Assembly: GCA_004352715.1 (NCBI GenBank)
Contig: SCFE01000105.1
Coordinates: 1,412,148 to 1,476,147, forward strand
DNA length: 64,000 bases
Source: Hofstenia miamia
Lineage: Eukaryota > Xenacoelomorpha > Acoela
Direction of reading: 5' to 3'
Shown: positions 1 through 11,439 of the stretch, piece after piece
Layout: each line of letters begins with the position of its first letter
Position numbering within the stretch: the stretch's first letter is position 1
Notes under the pieces: model-generated
The model's database searches: none
The model's input: only the letters and a program-made list of their open reading frames with translations
What the model was told of the DNA's origin: nothing
Made by a program: the position numbers and the translations under genes

Positions 1-1190
1 TTTTCTGGTAATGTTTGAAAAGTTGCGTTTGATTATGCACAGCTTTCTCAAAAAATAACTATGCAAAAAAAATTCTCCAATTAGTTGAATTTTAAATCCC
101 CCTCAAAGACGATGGAGTTTGGCTCTCAAAATTACAGTCATTAGGGGGAGTCCTCTGTTTCCAAACATTATTTTTTTTTACATTTTTGCGTTAATTCCAG
201 CACTTAGAGACTAAATCGACAAATTACTATTGATAAAATATCGAAGGAATTTTCAGGCAAACATTGCGTCATTGATGACGTCACTAAGTCAAGCATTTCA
301 AGCTAAACTCTGTACAGTAAGTTGAACTTTTATTTTTTATTCTACTTCTTCAAATATATTATAGTTACATAATGCTCTATGTTCAAACGCTTAGTCATTA
401 ACCCTCAAATTGCTATAAGAAAAATTCAACTGGCTATTTATACTGCAAAAACTTTTTCAATTTTCAAATTTTAAGTACACTTTTTAAAGCTATATACAAA
501 AATTATAATTTTTCTATGAGCTTGTCGAAATTGATTTTATCAATTAATTGGCAAGAAGTTTAAAAATTGATTTTGGGGTCCAATGGAACCCAATTGTCAT
601 TTGAGGGTTAATGTGCATTTGCCATCATTAATGCTTTGATTTTGCTTAAATTCTATCAACCCATGAAAAACACAATTGCATAGCTTAATAAAGAAAAAAC
701 AGTTAAAATTCAGCATTTCGGATAAGGGGTGTTAGGGGATTTCCCTAATGCCATGGTGGCATCATCCAAAAGTAAAAACTTCCTGAAAACTCCCAAGATT
801 TTTCATTAAACATGTTTCGTTGATTTTGGCCTTGAGGTGCAAAAAACATCGAAAATTTAATAAACTAAATACTTTGTAACAAAGGATTCTCCTAATTACG
901 GAAATATTAAGTGCAAAATTTCATCACTTTTGAGGCGGATCTAAAATTCAACCGACTTGAAAAGTATGTTGATAATCTCTTTGAATTTGTTCTTTGTAGA
1001 ATTCTTCTATTCCATAATTTTCTCATGAAACATCAAATGTATATTTAATCTTAAGGAGTATTCATTGTTTTAGTGTTAAAAATATTCATTGTCTCACCTA
1101 AGAAAAGTTTCATAGACAAGCTTGAAATATTTTACTTGTATTAAGAGAGTGAATTGGGAATTTTCATAAACATATTTTGTTTAAATTCAG
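1..1190. other. AT-rich stretch without recognisable gene
   Basis: No open reading frame with family resemblance, no clear terminal repeats and no RNA gene were seen here. The sequence is AT-rich with scattered homopolymer runs. It may be intronic or intergenic. Confidence 0.5.
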
Positions 1191-1198
1191 TCACTTAC

Positions 1199-1388
1199 AA
1201 ATCTTTGCAGTACGAGCGCCCTAATTTTTCTCTATTATAATCGTACAATCCGGTACTCGCGTGTATTACCACCCACATCCTTTGGTTAGGTAGCCTACAC
1301 AACTTAGTCTCAAGAGACTTGTCTTCAAAGTGTTGATATTGATCGTCATTCATTGTAAAACGCCTCCTCGAAATGTCTATCTCTGACA
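1199..1388 (-). CDS. Candidate internal exon of an unidentified gene
   Basis: A 190-bp open stretch on the minus strand lies between a good acceptor (pyrimidine-rich, ending CTACAG just before base 1388) and a strong donor (GTAAGT starting at base 1198). It enters in phase 1, leaves in phase 2, and encodes about 63 residues of mixed, charged, protein-like composition. Recognisable strings are RRRFTMNDDQYQHFEDKS and LPNQRMWVVIHASTGLYDY. I do not recognise the family. No partner exon was found nearby; the Tc1-like element lies just upstream on this strand. The open frame could be chance, but the splice sites at both ends and the non-repetitive composition argue for a real exon. Confidence 0.35.
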
Positions 1389-1481
1389 CTGTAGAAGAGT
1401 AATTATATCATTCTGAAATATAATTCTAAGAACTTCACTATCTACACTTTTAAAAACAACAATAGAATTTGTACTAATGTA

Positions 1482-2734
1482 CGCTGGTGGTCAAATTAAT
1501 TCGTACCAGTCTTAAACATGCAAATCGGGCAGGTCAATTAAAAATCGTAGCAAAACGTTTCGTACCACTTCGCTTTTTGCCTTCCCACGCCTCGTGAAGT
1601 TCATCTAGACTTTTATAAATTTTCGCATCGGTTTTTTGATACATTTTTACGTGTATTCAAATGCATTCGAAGGAGATTATAAATCTTGTAAAGGAGAAAT
1701 CTGCCAGTGGATGATCTTACCAACGGATTGCCGAAGAATTCAAGCTCAGCAAATCCTCCGTGCAGTATATGGTCAAAAACAACTATGAAAAAGTAAAGAA
1801 GAAACCTGGGAGGAAGCCCGCCATCTCAAAACGAGAAAAATACTCGATTAAGACCGAAATATCCCATCTGAAGGGATCCGGACAGACGGCAAGTTCGCGA
1901 AAAAATCTTTTGAATGCCTCTTGGAGCACCGTTTGCCGGGTCTTGAAGAAGATGGGCCTCAGATACAAAAATTCCCCAAAGCAATTAATTCTACTGCAAA
2001 ACCACAAGAAAGAGAGGGTAAATATTTGCACTCACTGGATCACGACTCGTGTGGATTGGGGAAAAGTGGTTTTTTCCGACGAGAAGAAATTCAACCTGGA
2101 TGGACCAGATTTTTGGGGCTCATTTCAACCCAAGAATGAAGTTCCAAAGCGATGGGTGTGGAATCATGATTTGGGGCATGATTTTTCCAAGCGGAATTAT
2201 TTCTGTCACAAGGGTGAAAGGGAACATAAATTCCGCATCTTACCAACGACTATTATCCTTCTTTGCCCTGCCTTTGCTATTCGACATGATGGGGGACGAT
2301 TTCGTGTTCCAGCAGGACAATTGCAGTGTTCACATGTCCGCTTCATCGATGAAATTTTTTGAGGAGCGAGTTGTATCAGTTTTGGAGTGGCCCAGCCGCA
2401 GCCTTCAACATAATGGAGAACGTGTGGTCCATGATCTCCAAAAAAGTGTACGACGGACCACAGCCAAAAAATCTGGGAGAACTTGGACAGAGAATCGATC
2501 GGGCCGTTATAGACTTCAATCTCCACGGCATCGACATTTTAAAGAAGTTATATGACTCTATTCCAAGCAGAATATCTTCATTTTTGAAGAAAAAAGGAAA
2601 TAAACTTCCCTACTAGCTTTGGTTTCTCCCTATGAGACTATTAGTGCAGGGGTACGAAACGTTTTGACACAATTTTTATTAATTTCCAACAAACACATGA
2701 TTAAGAATGGTGCGAAATAATTTGACAACCAGTG
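1482..2734 (+). mobile_element. Tc1-like DNA transposon with IR/DR-type ends
   Basis: The element is 1,253 bp, a normal Tc1 length, and is flanked by the TA target duplication (1480-1481 and 2735-2736). The outer ends form an imperfect inverted repeat of about 27 bp (1482-1508 against the complement of 2708-2734). A second, perfect 16-bp inverted pair lies inside: 1551-1566 and 2651-2666. Outer and inner repeats both end in CGTACC, so each end carries two direct copies of a transposase-binding-like site, the IR/DR arrangement known from Sleeping Beauty-type elements. The transposase inside is broken, so this copy is dead as an autonomous element. Confidence 0.9.
1661..2616 (+). pseudogene. 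Tc1-like (DD34E) transposase, disrupted
   Basis: This is the DDE transposase that would cut and paste the surrounding element. An ATG at 1661 opens a helix-turn-helix-like N-terminus. An in-frame TGA at 1712 sits between SASG and SYQRIAEEF, where a tryptophan would fit. The frame then runs through the linker (KKKPGRKP) to the first catalytic Asp in VVFSDEKKFN. A frameshift near 2140 moves the reading frame to the second Asp (FQQDNCSVH). A further frameshift near 2398, at WPSRS, precedes the third acidic residue in NIMENVW. The inferred spacing of 34 residues between the second and third acids fits the DD34E signature. The reading frame ends at a TAG at 2614-2616. The lesions are one nonsense and two frameshifts, so it is non-functional but not very old. 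Confidence 0.88.
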
Positions 2735-2736
2735 TA

Positions 2737-3917
2737 ATTAACTTACTGATGTATGTATACGTGTCTAAAGGGGAATTGATCGTGTGATGTTTACACCGTA
2801 GTATGTGTAGGATTTCAGGAAAAATTTTTACAAGTGTAGCACAATTAGCATTGAGTTTGATCATCGTCAATATTTTCATAGTTGTGCAAAGTTTCATCAA
2901 ATTGTACAGTTTCATTTACGGATTTAATGCAAAATATTGATGAAAAATAAAAATATTATATTGCTGTAACTGCATTGTTCTTTCAAATCATGGATTTTTT
3001 AATATTGCATTATCTCATACGTAATCATTGTTGTATGTACATTTAATTAATGATTTGAACTCTAAGGTGAATTGCTTGATACGGAGTAGACAATCACTTG
3101 AATTTGGAAACAATTTAAACTATTTTTAATTTTCAAGTATGTGAAGTTTAACAAACGCAATTAAATTATAATAAAATGCCGGTATTTGTAAATACCTTAA
3201 ATTAAAGGTGATGCGCAAGTTCACTTAAAAGAGCATAATTAAAAATTCAAAATCGAAATTTATTAATTAATACTTATAAGGAATTCCAATGAAACTATTT
3301 CCTAGACGATACTGTACTAGAGCTCGGATTTGATAGCATTGACAACTTTTAGCGCAATAACGCAATTTTCATTCACCACATGGAATTTTATGCAGAATTT
3401 CTACGGATTTGCTATCAAAGCTTGTCTAAGCTACAGGTGAAAATCTGCCAAAATTTCATGAATGAAATATGTTTTTAGAGTATCAACGCAATCACAAATT
3501 TGAAAATCATACTCAATCAAAATTGCGGAAATTTTGAGAAAAACCGGGACTTGAGAAATTGAAATATAACTTAAGTGTGATTACTAGGGCGAATCATGTG
3601 ACTTTAAGTGTGCATTACTATATTCGCTTTTATGATTACCATTTTTTAAGCAAAACGTGTCCTAAGGAACAATTTAATTATTGTGTGGCCTGTTGATTTT
3701 GATGTAGACTAAAATGTTGCCTTCAAATTCTTATCTTACGCAAATTTTTACGCAATATTTTACGCATTTTTTGCGCAACTAAACTCACCCTCTGTACTGT
3801 ACATTTACAATAATAAAGGCATAAAATTTTATTGCAATTAATTTCTTACATAAAAAAAATTGGCAATCAAATCCTAATTAACAAACAAAAATGGCTCTAG
3901 AATTCTCACATATATTT
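2737..3917. other. AT-rich stretch without recognisable gene
   Basis: Only short open frames and no recognisable protein, terminal repeats or RNA gene. Nothing supportable was found. Confidence 0.5.
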
Positions 3918-3925
3918 AATAGATC

Positions 3926-4612
3926 GGATCTTTTTTTGCTTCCACCCACCCCTCCACGCACTAACATTATTTTCATGAAATGTTTGCATTGAAAACAAAT
4001 ATTTAGGATAACTCTAACCCTAATCCCGGTCCATTCTTCATTTTTCCGGATAGTTCTTCATTCCACCAGATTATTCTTCACTTATTTTACGATCTATTCT
4101 TCACCTAATTTTAACCCTAACCTAAATTCTTGTTTTTTATAGACCAAAACCCTAAACTAACGTCAGAAAAACCTATATTCCTATTTTTATAGACCTAGGA
4201 CCTAATCTAAAGTCTGAAATCTATGTTTCCTAAACCTAAAAGCCTAAATTCCTAACCTAAGTCTAAATTCTTATTTTTTATAGACCTAAACCCTAAACCA
4301 AAGTCACAAATTCGTGTTTCCTAAACTAAAACCTAAATTTCTAATCTAAGACCTTTTTTTATAGACCACAACCCTAAACCAAAGTCAGAAATCCACGTTC
4401 ACCGAACCTAAAACCTAAATTAATATTGTTTTAGATCTAAACCCTTAACCAAAGTCACAAATCCATATTCCTTAAATCAAATACCTAAATTTTGATTATT
4501 TCATAGACCTAAGCCCTGAACCAAATTCACCAATTCTGATTCCTGTTTTCAATGCAAACATTCCGTGTTCTATGAAAACAATTTTAGTGCGAAGAGAAAG
4601 CAAAAAAGGTCC
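3926..4612. mobile_element. Long-TIR non-autonomous DNA element with internal minisatellite
   Basis: The ends are a long imperfect inverted repeat of about 70 bp. The left end begins GGATCTTTTTTTGC. The complement of the right end begins GGACCTTTTTTGC. Both run inward to the shared string ATGTTTGCATTGAAAACA. The element is flanked by a 7/8-matching 8-bp duplication, AATAGATC (3918-3925) and TATAGATC (4613-4620). Eight-base duplications fit hAT, P or Merlin superfamilies; the GGA start is not hAT-like, so the class is left open. There is no coding capacity; the interior is tandem repeats. Confidence 0.75.
4015..4525. repeat. Degenerate telomere-like CCTAAA minisatellite inside the TIR element
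   Basis: About six diverged units are each marked by ATAGACC or a variant (near 4139, 4189, 4280, 4361, 4431 and 4503). They are spaced 50-91 bp apart and rich in CCCTAAACC and CCTAAATT strings. Before them (about 4025-4105) is a second short-period array of the string ATTCTTCA about every 22 bp. The CCTAA motif resembles telomere repeats but the array is interstitial and lies within a transposon. Confidence 0.75.
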
Positions 4613-5181
4613 TATAGATCCACGAGAAAATATTAACTACAGTGTAAACTATTGTCGAAACGAAAGGATAGAAGTGATTCAATGAATTATTGTGTATGGT
4701 TTTTACACACGTCATCAGGTTGATAATTTAATGGAAAATTTGTATGGTGGAAACTTCAATTGAATTTCAAAGATGAGGTCGCCTCACGACCCTAATACGT
4801 GTGCAGCACCATCATAAATTTGTGCCCCTCAAACGTCAAGCATTGAAAAAGCATACATTTTGAGATGGAAACAGTGTGAAAAGCAAAAATTTACCGCTAA
4901 AGCCAAGGTCTGTTTTGTAGGGTTAATGTCGACAGACTCAACAGTGAGTGAGCGAAGCCACGATCCGATTCCGTTTGATCAGTGGAGCGAAGACGAAGGC
5001 TGAACTTTAGTTGAGAGCATTGGGCCTCTCCTACTTTGGATAACCAAGGCTACTAACCCTGATAACTTAGTGATCATCTGTTGCAGCCAAAAACTACTGT
5101 GACACGGCAAAACTGCCGCAATAGCACAGCGAATCCTGGTTCGGACGAAAACGTTATACCTGACGTGACTGCCGTATGAGC

Positions 5182-5952
5182 CAGAGATCAAAGTGGGGCG
5201 GGTCGNNNNNNNNNNNGGGTGGGCTGGGGCAGGTCGAGAGGGGCGCGGGGCAAGATTTTTCTAAAATGGGTACCCATGGGGCAGAAACACTTTTTAGTTT
5301 AGACAGATTGAAATAAGAGATTGCCAATTTTAGAGATTGTAAAAGTATTTTTTACATAAAGTTCCCTGCTTAGAAAATTTGATTTTCCTGGAAATTTAGT
5401 CGCATTTTGAAAAAATTAATTGCCATACATTTTTAGATCTTGATGAAATTTGATTCTATTCAATGATATCAGCAAGATAGTTTGGATCTGATTTGTAGTC
5501 AATAGGCTCTGCAATTACATTGGAAGGAGTGCAATTGTCCGTGTATAAATATTAGCTCTATAAAAAGCTTTTTAGAGTTAAAATTAAATTTCATTCTCTA
5601 TTAATAATGTTATTTATATGCATTGGCATCATTTTTTATAAGATTCCTACTGGTAGTAATAGTAGAGATGACATTTAAAAAAATGATTCTGTATCTTCCA
5701 GGAAGTAAGGATTCAAAATATTTGAGTGGTGGTGTGGTGTAGTGCAATGAAAATTGTCTAGAACAAATATGTGGCAATAAAATATAGTAAGTAGGTTTGG
5801 AGCAGAATTTTTTAGTAGGCTTATTTGGGGCAGTAGAATATAAAACGTGGGGCAATGTGGGGCAGATTGCAACACGTGGAAATGAGGCAGGGCACAAAGT
5901 CTGTGGAACAGAACATTGCAGTTCACAAAAATTCGCCCCACTTCCATCTTTG
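5182..5952. mobile_element. hAT-like MITE, family A copy 1
   Basis: The left end begins CAGAGATCAAAGTGGGGCGG, and the complement of the right end begins CAAAGATGGAAGTGGGGCG, typical of short hAT inverted repeats. Candidate 8-bp flanking duplications GTATGAGC and CTATAAGC match at 6 of 8 bases. The interior shares long stretches with three other copies in this window, including GGTACCCATGGGGCA and the TTCTATTCAATGATATCAGC block. An 11-base gap lies at 5206-5216. Open frames within it are chance products and no transposase is encoded. Confidence 0.75.
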
Positions 5953-6482
5953 CTATAAGCAGGGATGAGCCTTTATTGAGTAAATAATCACCAATATATA
6001 CGTAAAAACATACGAATTGAAAAAAATTAATGCGCAAGAATTCCTACAAGGAGTTTACTCAATAGTAGCAATCCAGTGTATGGTTATGTGCCAAATTTCA
6101 GGTGAATAATTAGAGCGTTAACGTACGGACAGAAGATGATGTATATTTACATTTTCAAATTGTTCTCCAATGATAGCATTCCTATGCGTCATTACTTGTC
6201 ATTTATGAGTAAAATTATGGCACACAAGTTGATTAGTAAAATATGCGCAAAATCGTGATTGTTCCAAAAAAATGCGCAAGAGCATGCGGTAATGCATCCC
6301 GTAATATGATTCTTTATCCTTGGCTATGAGGCGCATTCATAGCTCGTGCATAAGCGCTGTCTTGCTGGCCGCCCATTGGTGGGCAAAGTACGCATCGCAG
6401 CAACATCGTCTACACTATTGCTTAACGTCCTCCGTAGGTCTGGAGTTCCGTGCAGTGACGCCCTCTCTAAGGGAAGTGGTCT

Positions 6483-6796
6483 AAATTCAATACGTTAACA
6501 AGTAAAAATGCAACCGTAAATTACAAGTTTAGCTCCAAATGTCTGCATACGCTTAATAAATTTATTTGCAAAGATATATTTGAACAAATGTGCAGAAGCC
6601 AAATTTATCAAACCTATTTGTTACAACCCGCTTCGCATAAAAAAGGCCTTTAATGTAAACTTTACCATTAACACTTATTAGCGAATATATTCCGAGTGAA
6701 AGTTAACGATTTGATTTACGGCCATGCGAGCGTAAAACGCCATTTGTTAACGGTGTTGTTTACGGTTGCATTTTCACTTGTTGACGTACTGAATTT
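6483..6796. mobile_element. MITE with about 35-bp inverted ends
   Basis: The left end (6483 onward) reads AAATTCAATACGTTAACAAG and continues through GTAAAAATGCAACCGTAAA. The complement of the right end is nearly the same, with AGTACGTCAACAAGTG and the same GCAACCGTAAA core. At 314 bp with no coding capacity it is a non-autonomous palindromic DNA element. Flanking duplications are not clear. It directly abuts repeat B copy 1 on its right. Confidence 0.7.
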
Positions 6797-7019
6797 GTAT
6801 CACTTAATAAAAAAAATTAAAATGTTGGCGAGCCTATTTGTGAATTGACGCCGTATAATGTTGTTGAGAGCATCTGTAATATTTGAAAATATTAACTATT
6901 TTTCAATAGAATTTTTGGTTCAAATTTTTTTAATATTTAGTAAATTAGTCCATGGTAGCAACAGAAATATTTTTCTGTCTAGTACAACTAATCCCTGAAG
7001 ACGCAACACACTCCAAATA
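6797..7019. repeat. Dispersed repeat B, copy 1
   Basis: This stretch recurs at 10992-11243 with about 85-90% similarity by eye. Shared blocks include GTATAATGTTGTTGAGAGCA, ATATTTTTCTGTC and CTGAAGACGCAACACACTCC. No coding potential or terminal repeat is visible. It may be part of a larger unidentified transposon. Confidence 0.75.
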
Positions 7020-8860
7020 GGAGATCGTGGTCGCGATCGGCGAATTAAAAATATTATATATTATATTCTATCCTGTGATAGTTTCAAATATTTTCAAAAA
7101 ATAATCAAATTTAGCTTAGGATTAAATTGAATTTGTATTCAGCCTTTGTCTTTAAGCTTCACAAAACTGTATTTTATATTTATGTAAATTTTGCTATCTC
7201 CTTAGATAACGCCACATTAAATAAGACCCTAAATTCCTCCGTAATAAACAGTCGAGAACAAAAGCATATGCAGGTCTCTTTGGAGTTATGTAACGCATTA
7301 TTGCGTTCCATCAAAGAGAAAGTAATTAATTTCATTATTTCTGATTTGCATTATTGAATTTTGAAGAAACTGAACAAAAATGTATTGAATGCAAAATTAG
7401 TGTATTAATCAATATGCGGGCGGTACAAACGGCTTATCTTTTTAGTTTTCACAAAATATTGATAGCATATATTAATAATTTTGGATTTTAATATAAATTT
7501 AATTCAAATAAAATCTTAAGAGAATGCTTACTTCTGCCAGAGAAGTGGTTATTTTTCATTTGCGCCGATTGTCTGTCTGTTTCATTTCTACATAAGTTCA
7601 TTATGCATTTATTTACTTCCTCAAAGTGTTCGAAATTTTAATGGTGTTTGTGCAATGAAATATTATTAAATACTTTTACAGAAATAAAGGTCATTTGAGT
7701 TCCTGAATATCAGTAACTTCTTAGGTGAAATCGCAATGTTTTTTGAAAATGAATGAATTGACGGATTTCTCCCCTATTCTTTTTTCTTTTTAGAAATTCC
7801 TTGAATGATTTTTGGTATAAAACCTATTTTGAAACCTACAATCTACTCACAGACCATACATAAGAGGGATGCGCCACGCATATATTGCCCAACCCATCTG
7901 TTGATATGAAAAATTCACTTGAGAAATTTTGTAGTTTTCAGATGGAGATAAATCTAAGGGATAATTCCAATTTAGTCATTTCCATTAACTGTTAAAAGCA
8001 TTTATTTACAAAATGTCATAGATGTGTCGTAATAATTATCATCAGTGGAATAACATCATTTCGTAAGTAATCGTCGCACTTTATTTGAATTCCAGTGCAA
8101 AAAACAAAGAATTATAAGTAGTGCGGTTCGTCCCAATATACTTTAACCTGATTAACCGGACCGAAATGCTTCCTAACTTTATCAGTTTGTAGCCGGTATA
8201 TATGCATATATACACAGTAGGGTTATCACTTAAAAATGTTTTGTTTGCCTGACATAAGAATGGGTGAAGAATGGCATGAAAACATTAAAAATCGCTATAA
8301 CAGCGGATATTTGCTAAAAAAAGAAAATAGGCCTATTTGTTGTGTTTTTAGACTTGTTAAAACTTTCTGAAAAATATATTTATATATGCAAGTGGGGTAT
8401 ATCTCATATACTTTCTGATAAAATATGCATACAAATACATATAAGACCCTATAAGCTACTGCAATAAGTGTGCGTCACTTTCAAATCTATTTGAGATTAC
8501 GTTTTCTCAATAGGCCTATACCGGTTTTTAATAAGAACACAGTATTCATCAAACGTTCAGTTTATTTTTCACAATGTATTTTTTCAAATGAATTGTAAAT
8601 TTAGATAAACGTCTTTTTTTTTAATTGTTATATAGCTCCTTCATCAGCTTTACTGCTCTTTCACATATTATGTTTGTAGGGGAACGTCAATCGTCAAATC
8701 ATCGTTACTACAATGAGTGTGTAGAAACTTTATGGCTTTGGGACACTAAAAAACAAAAACTGTAATTGCTAATCAGCATATGTAAAATGTCAAGTGACTT
8801 ATTAATTTGCATTCAAATTTCTAATTCCACAAGTTAGCTAATCGTAGATAGCCGCATCAT
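7020..8860. other. AT-rich stretch without recognisable gene
   Basis: The open frame of 76 codons at 7127-7357 shows no family resemblance and is flanked by no clear splice sites. No repeat or RNA gene was recognised. Confidence 0.45.
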
Positions 8861-8867
8861 ATTTTTG

Positions 8868-10011
8868 TCAGTCAAACCAGGCCCCCTCCCATTCATATAC
8901 TATGAAATTAATTGCTGGTTTTGTAGATTTTGTGCAGAACGTTGAATCCAGAGTATGCTTGAGGATAAAATCGAATACGTGATGTTGACATCCCATGTAT
9001 TGTGACTTCTTCTCTTTTCCTTGTTTTTCAATTTCCTTCTGTATATTGATAATCGCACCATTCAAACTCCCAGTATTCACTGCTTTAGTATTGGAGATAA
9101 TCATCAAAATACTTTTCCAAGCATGATATTCATCTAAAAGGAATTTCAAAGATGAAGAAATATCTTCTGATCTTCTGATTTTGCATCTCACAACCTCTAA
9201 GTATAATTTTCTCAGAGCATTTTATAAGCAGACGGCCTGGTACTCTACTTTCTTCAATCACTTACCCTAAAAATATAAGCAGTAGGTTTCGGTAGGAATT
9301 ATTTTCTTTATTTCTTGCTTCATTTGTCCAATCGCTTTATTACTGAAGTCCACACACTACTTTGAGCTGGAGTATGAAATTCAAATCCAGTTTCATTGAG
9401 ATCTTTGCAAAATTTTGAAGCTTTATTCGTGGAGAGAGATTGCTTAATGGTTTGTGTCAATTACTGAAAGTACTTGTACCGTCATCGTCGGATATCGAAT
9501 TTTCTGAGGCATTTTCTATTTCTAATGAGTATGAATTTTTAGTTATTGGATCACTCATAATAGACAAAAATTCATCATTATGTCAGGAATCGGTTTGCCA
9601 ATTTTTTCTTGGTCACTTTGATGGATGAATTGTGCTCAATGAAGCAATTTTCTCAGTCGAATAATCAACCTCACAATCAGTTGCTATATCATAGAATGCT
9701 TTGTCTTCATTGTAAAACCAGAATCTGTTTCGCTTTATTATGTAAAAAACTGTATTCAATTTAGCCAAAAATGTCTTCTTCAGATGCTTTATGTGATTAT
9801 TGTATTCTTGTAGCAGCTTTTCATCCTTAGAAGTTATCACTTGTATACTTATATAAGGGAAATTGAACTTTTGCCACAAGTCTATGAACTCATTTGTTAT
9901 CAGCTTCACTCTCTCTGAGCGCAATTCGTAGTCATCAGCAAGAAATACAAATTTACCAAAAATGTCTTCGTTTTTTCGCATTTTCATAAAATCTTTCATA
10001 TTGGAGATCAT
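8868..10011 (-). pseudogene. Transposase-like relic, uncharacterised DDE-type family
   Basis: Two minus-strand open pieces separated by stops and frameshifts look like one broken protein. The upstream piece (10011-9613) holds a helical region containing FIDLWQKFNFPYIS and FYNEDKAFYD. The downstream piece (9191-8868) holds NTGSLNGAIINIQKE followed by YMGCQHHVFDFILKH, then a poly-Ser/Thr-Lys run. From memory, the order of a LW-K-IP helix region, an acidic ED-F motif, and an NTG...CxHH block resembles a transposon-derived family common in cnidarian, aphid and bivalve genomes. I could not verify the match. A decayed hAT-type transposase is the main alternative. Confidence 0.45.
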
Positions 10012-10955
10012 GGGCAGCTTTCTTCCTATTTTCTTTGATTTTCGCAGGTTTTGCTGTCATCGTTGAGATGTATTTGCAACTGCCACTGCCGATTTCTTAG
10101 ATATGAAAGTACAAGCCAGTACACGGCCTCTCACGTCGATCTAACTGCGATTAATAACTTACACTAAGACACAACCATCATCTCTATGTTTCGAAATGAC
10201 TTGATGAATAATATAAAGATTCTGATAGACATATATTAGCCCATTGCTTACTGGAAACGGGTTCTGTGATATCAGATTATCTTGAAAATTTGACAATTTT
10301 CATTGATTATGGCAGCCTGGTTATTTTCAATAGGCCTACTCGAAAGGCTATATTGAAACACTACAGTAATTTGTTGGCCATTATGTGCAAACCATGTTGC
10401 TAAGGGCTTACATAGACACCCATTGTCATAATATTTGCATATATTTATGAAATTATTGACTTATAAGTTTAATGGAAGATAGTAGGCTAAACATGATTTC
10501 ACTACACAAAGGGACAAAATTCAAAATATCACAATACTTTGGTGTGGAACGTTTTTTTGGATTCCACCAGAATAGTTTCTATTTTTATGATTTCTACCAA
10601 AATTTTCACCAATCACTGGTACAAGCTAAGTGCATTTCTCAAAAAAATATTTTAGTGATAACCCTAATGTACAAACTTGTTCAATGTTATATCATCGATA
10701 CTATCTTTTTCTGATTTACCTATTTTTCAAATTTGAGGAATTTTACGGCAGATTTCACGTCTCATAATATCCTCCATTGCCTATATTCAACTTGAATTTG
10801 AAATATGCTATGCAGCATTCTCATAGTGAGGAATATATAAAGTTCGCATCTTGCTCGATAGTAGTAATTAATAGAATATATACATTCCATTTTATAATAA
10901 AGACTATCGAATTGATTACATTTGTACTAAGATACGATGTCTCCGATATATACTA

Positions 10956-10976
10956 AATATATATATATATATATAT
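10956..10976. repeat. (TA)n microsatellite
   Basis: A perfect AT dinucleotide run of about 21 bp that ends a few bases before repeat B copy 2. Confidence 0.9.
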
Positions 10977-10991
10977 CGTCACTGGGGATTT

Positions 10992-11243
10992 GTATCACTC
11001 TAAGTAATTTCTTAATAAAAAAATTCAAATGCGTGAGATATTGGCGACTCTATTTGTGAATTGACTCTGTATAATGTTGTTGAGAGCATCTTAAATATTT
11101 GAAAATATTAACTTTTTTTCAATAAAATTTCTGATTCAAATTTTTTAATATTTAGTTAATTAGCCCATGGTAGCAACAATTGGACAGAAATATTTTTCTG
11201 TCCAGTACAACTAATCCCCGAAGACGCAACACACTCCAAATAA
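10992..11243. repeat. Dispersed repeat B, copy 2
   Basis: Second copy of the repeat at 6797-7019, with a slightly longer start (GTATCACTCTAAGTAATT) and an extra AATTGGAC before the ATATTTTTCTGTC block. It follows a (TA)n tract. No protein is encoded. Confidence 0.75.
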
Positions 11244-11439
11244 TACGTCGGGAGGCGTTTATTTGCATACGCTTGCAATATTCAATTCAATGAACATTAG
11301 TGGTTTTTCTACAGAAAACAAAATTGCTGCTTTCATGAATCTTAGACCACCTTATAGCTTAAAAATTAGGTATGGGAAGAATTTGAAAGTTTTTTATCAG
11401 GATACAGGAGCATATTTTTGCATAGATGTACCAATATCC

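Noticed and set aside
4015-4525. A chromosome end or true telomere array
   Set aside because: The CCTAAA units are diverged, interstitial and enclosed by terminal inverted repeats with a target duplication.
4930-5172. SINE or tRNA-derived repeat
   Set aside because: GC-richer sequence with GGTTCGGACG-like string, but no complete A and B box and no foldable cloverleaf by eye.
5610-6037. Two overlapping minus-strand open frames of 95 and 120 codons
   Set aside because: They fall mostly inside the noncoding hAT MITE, and one runs across its right border. No family resemblance.
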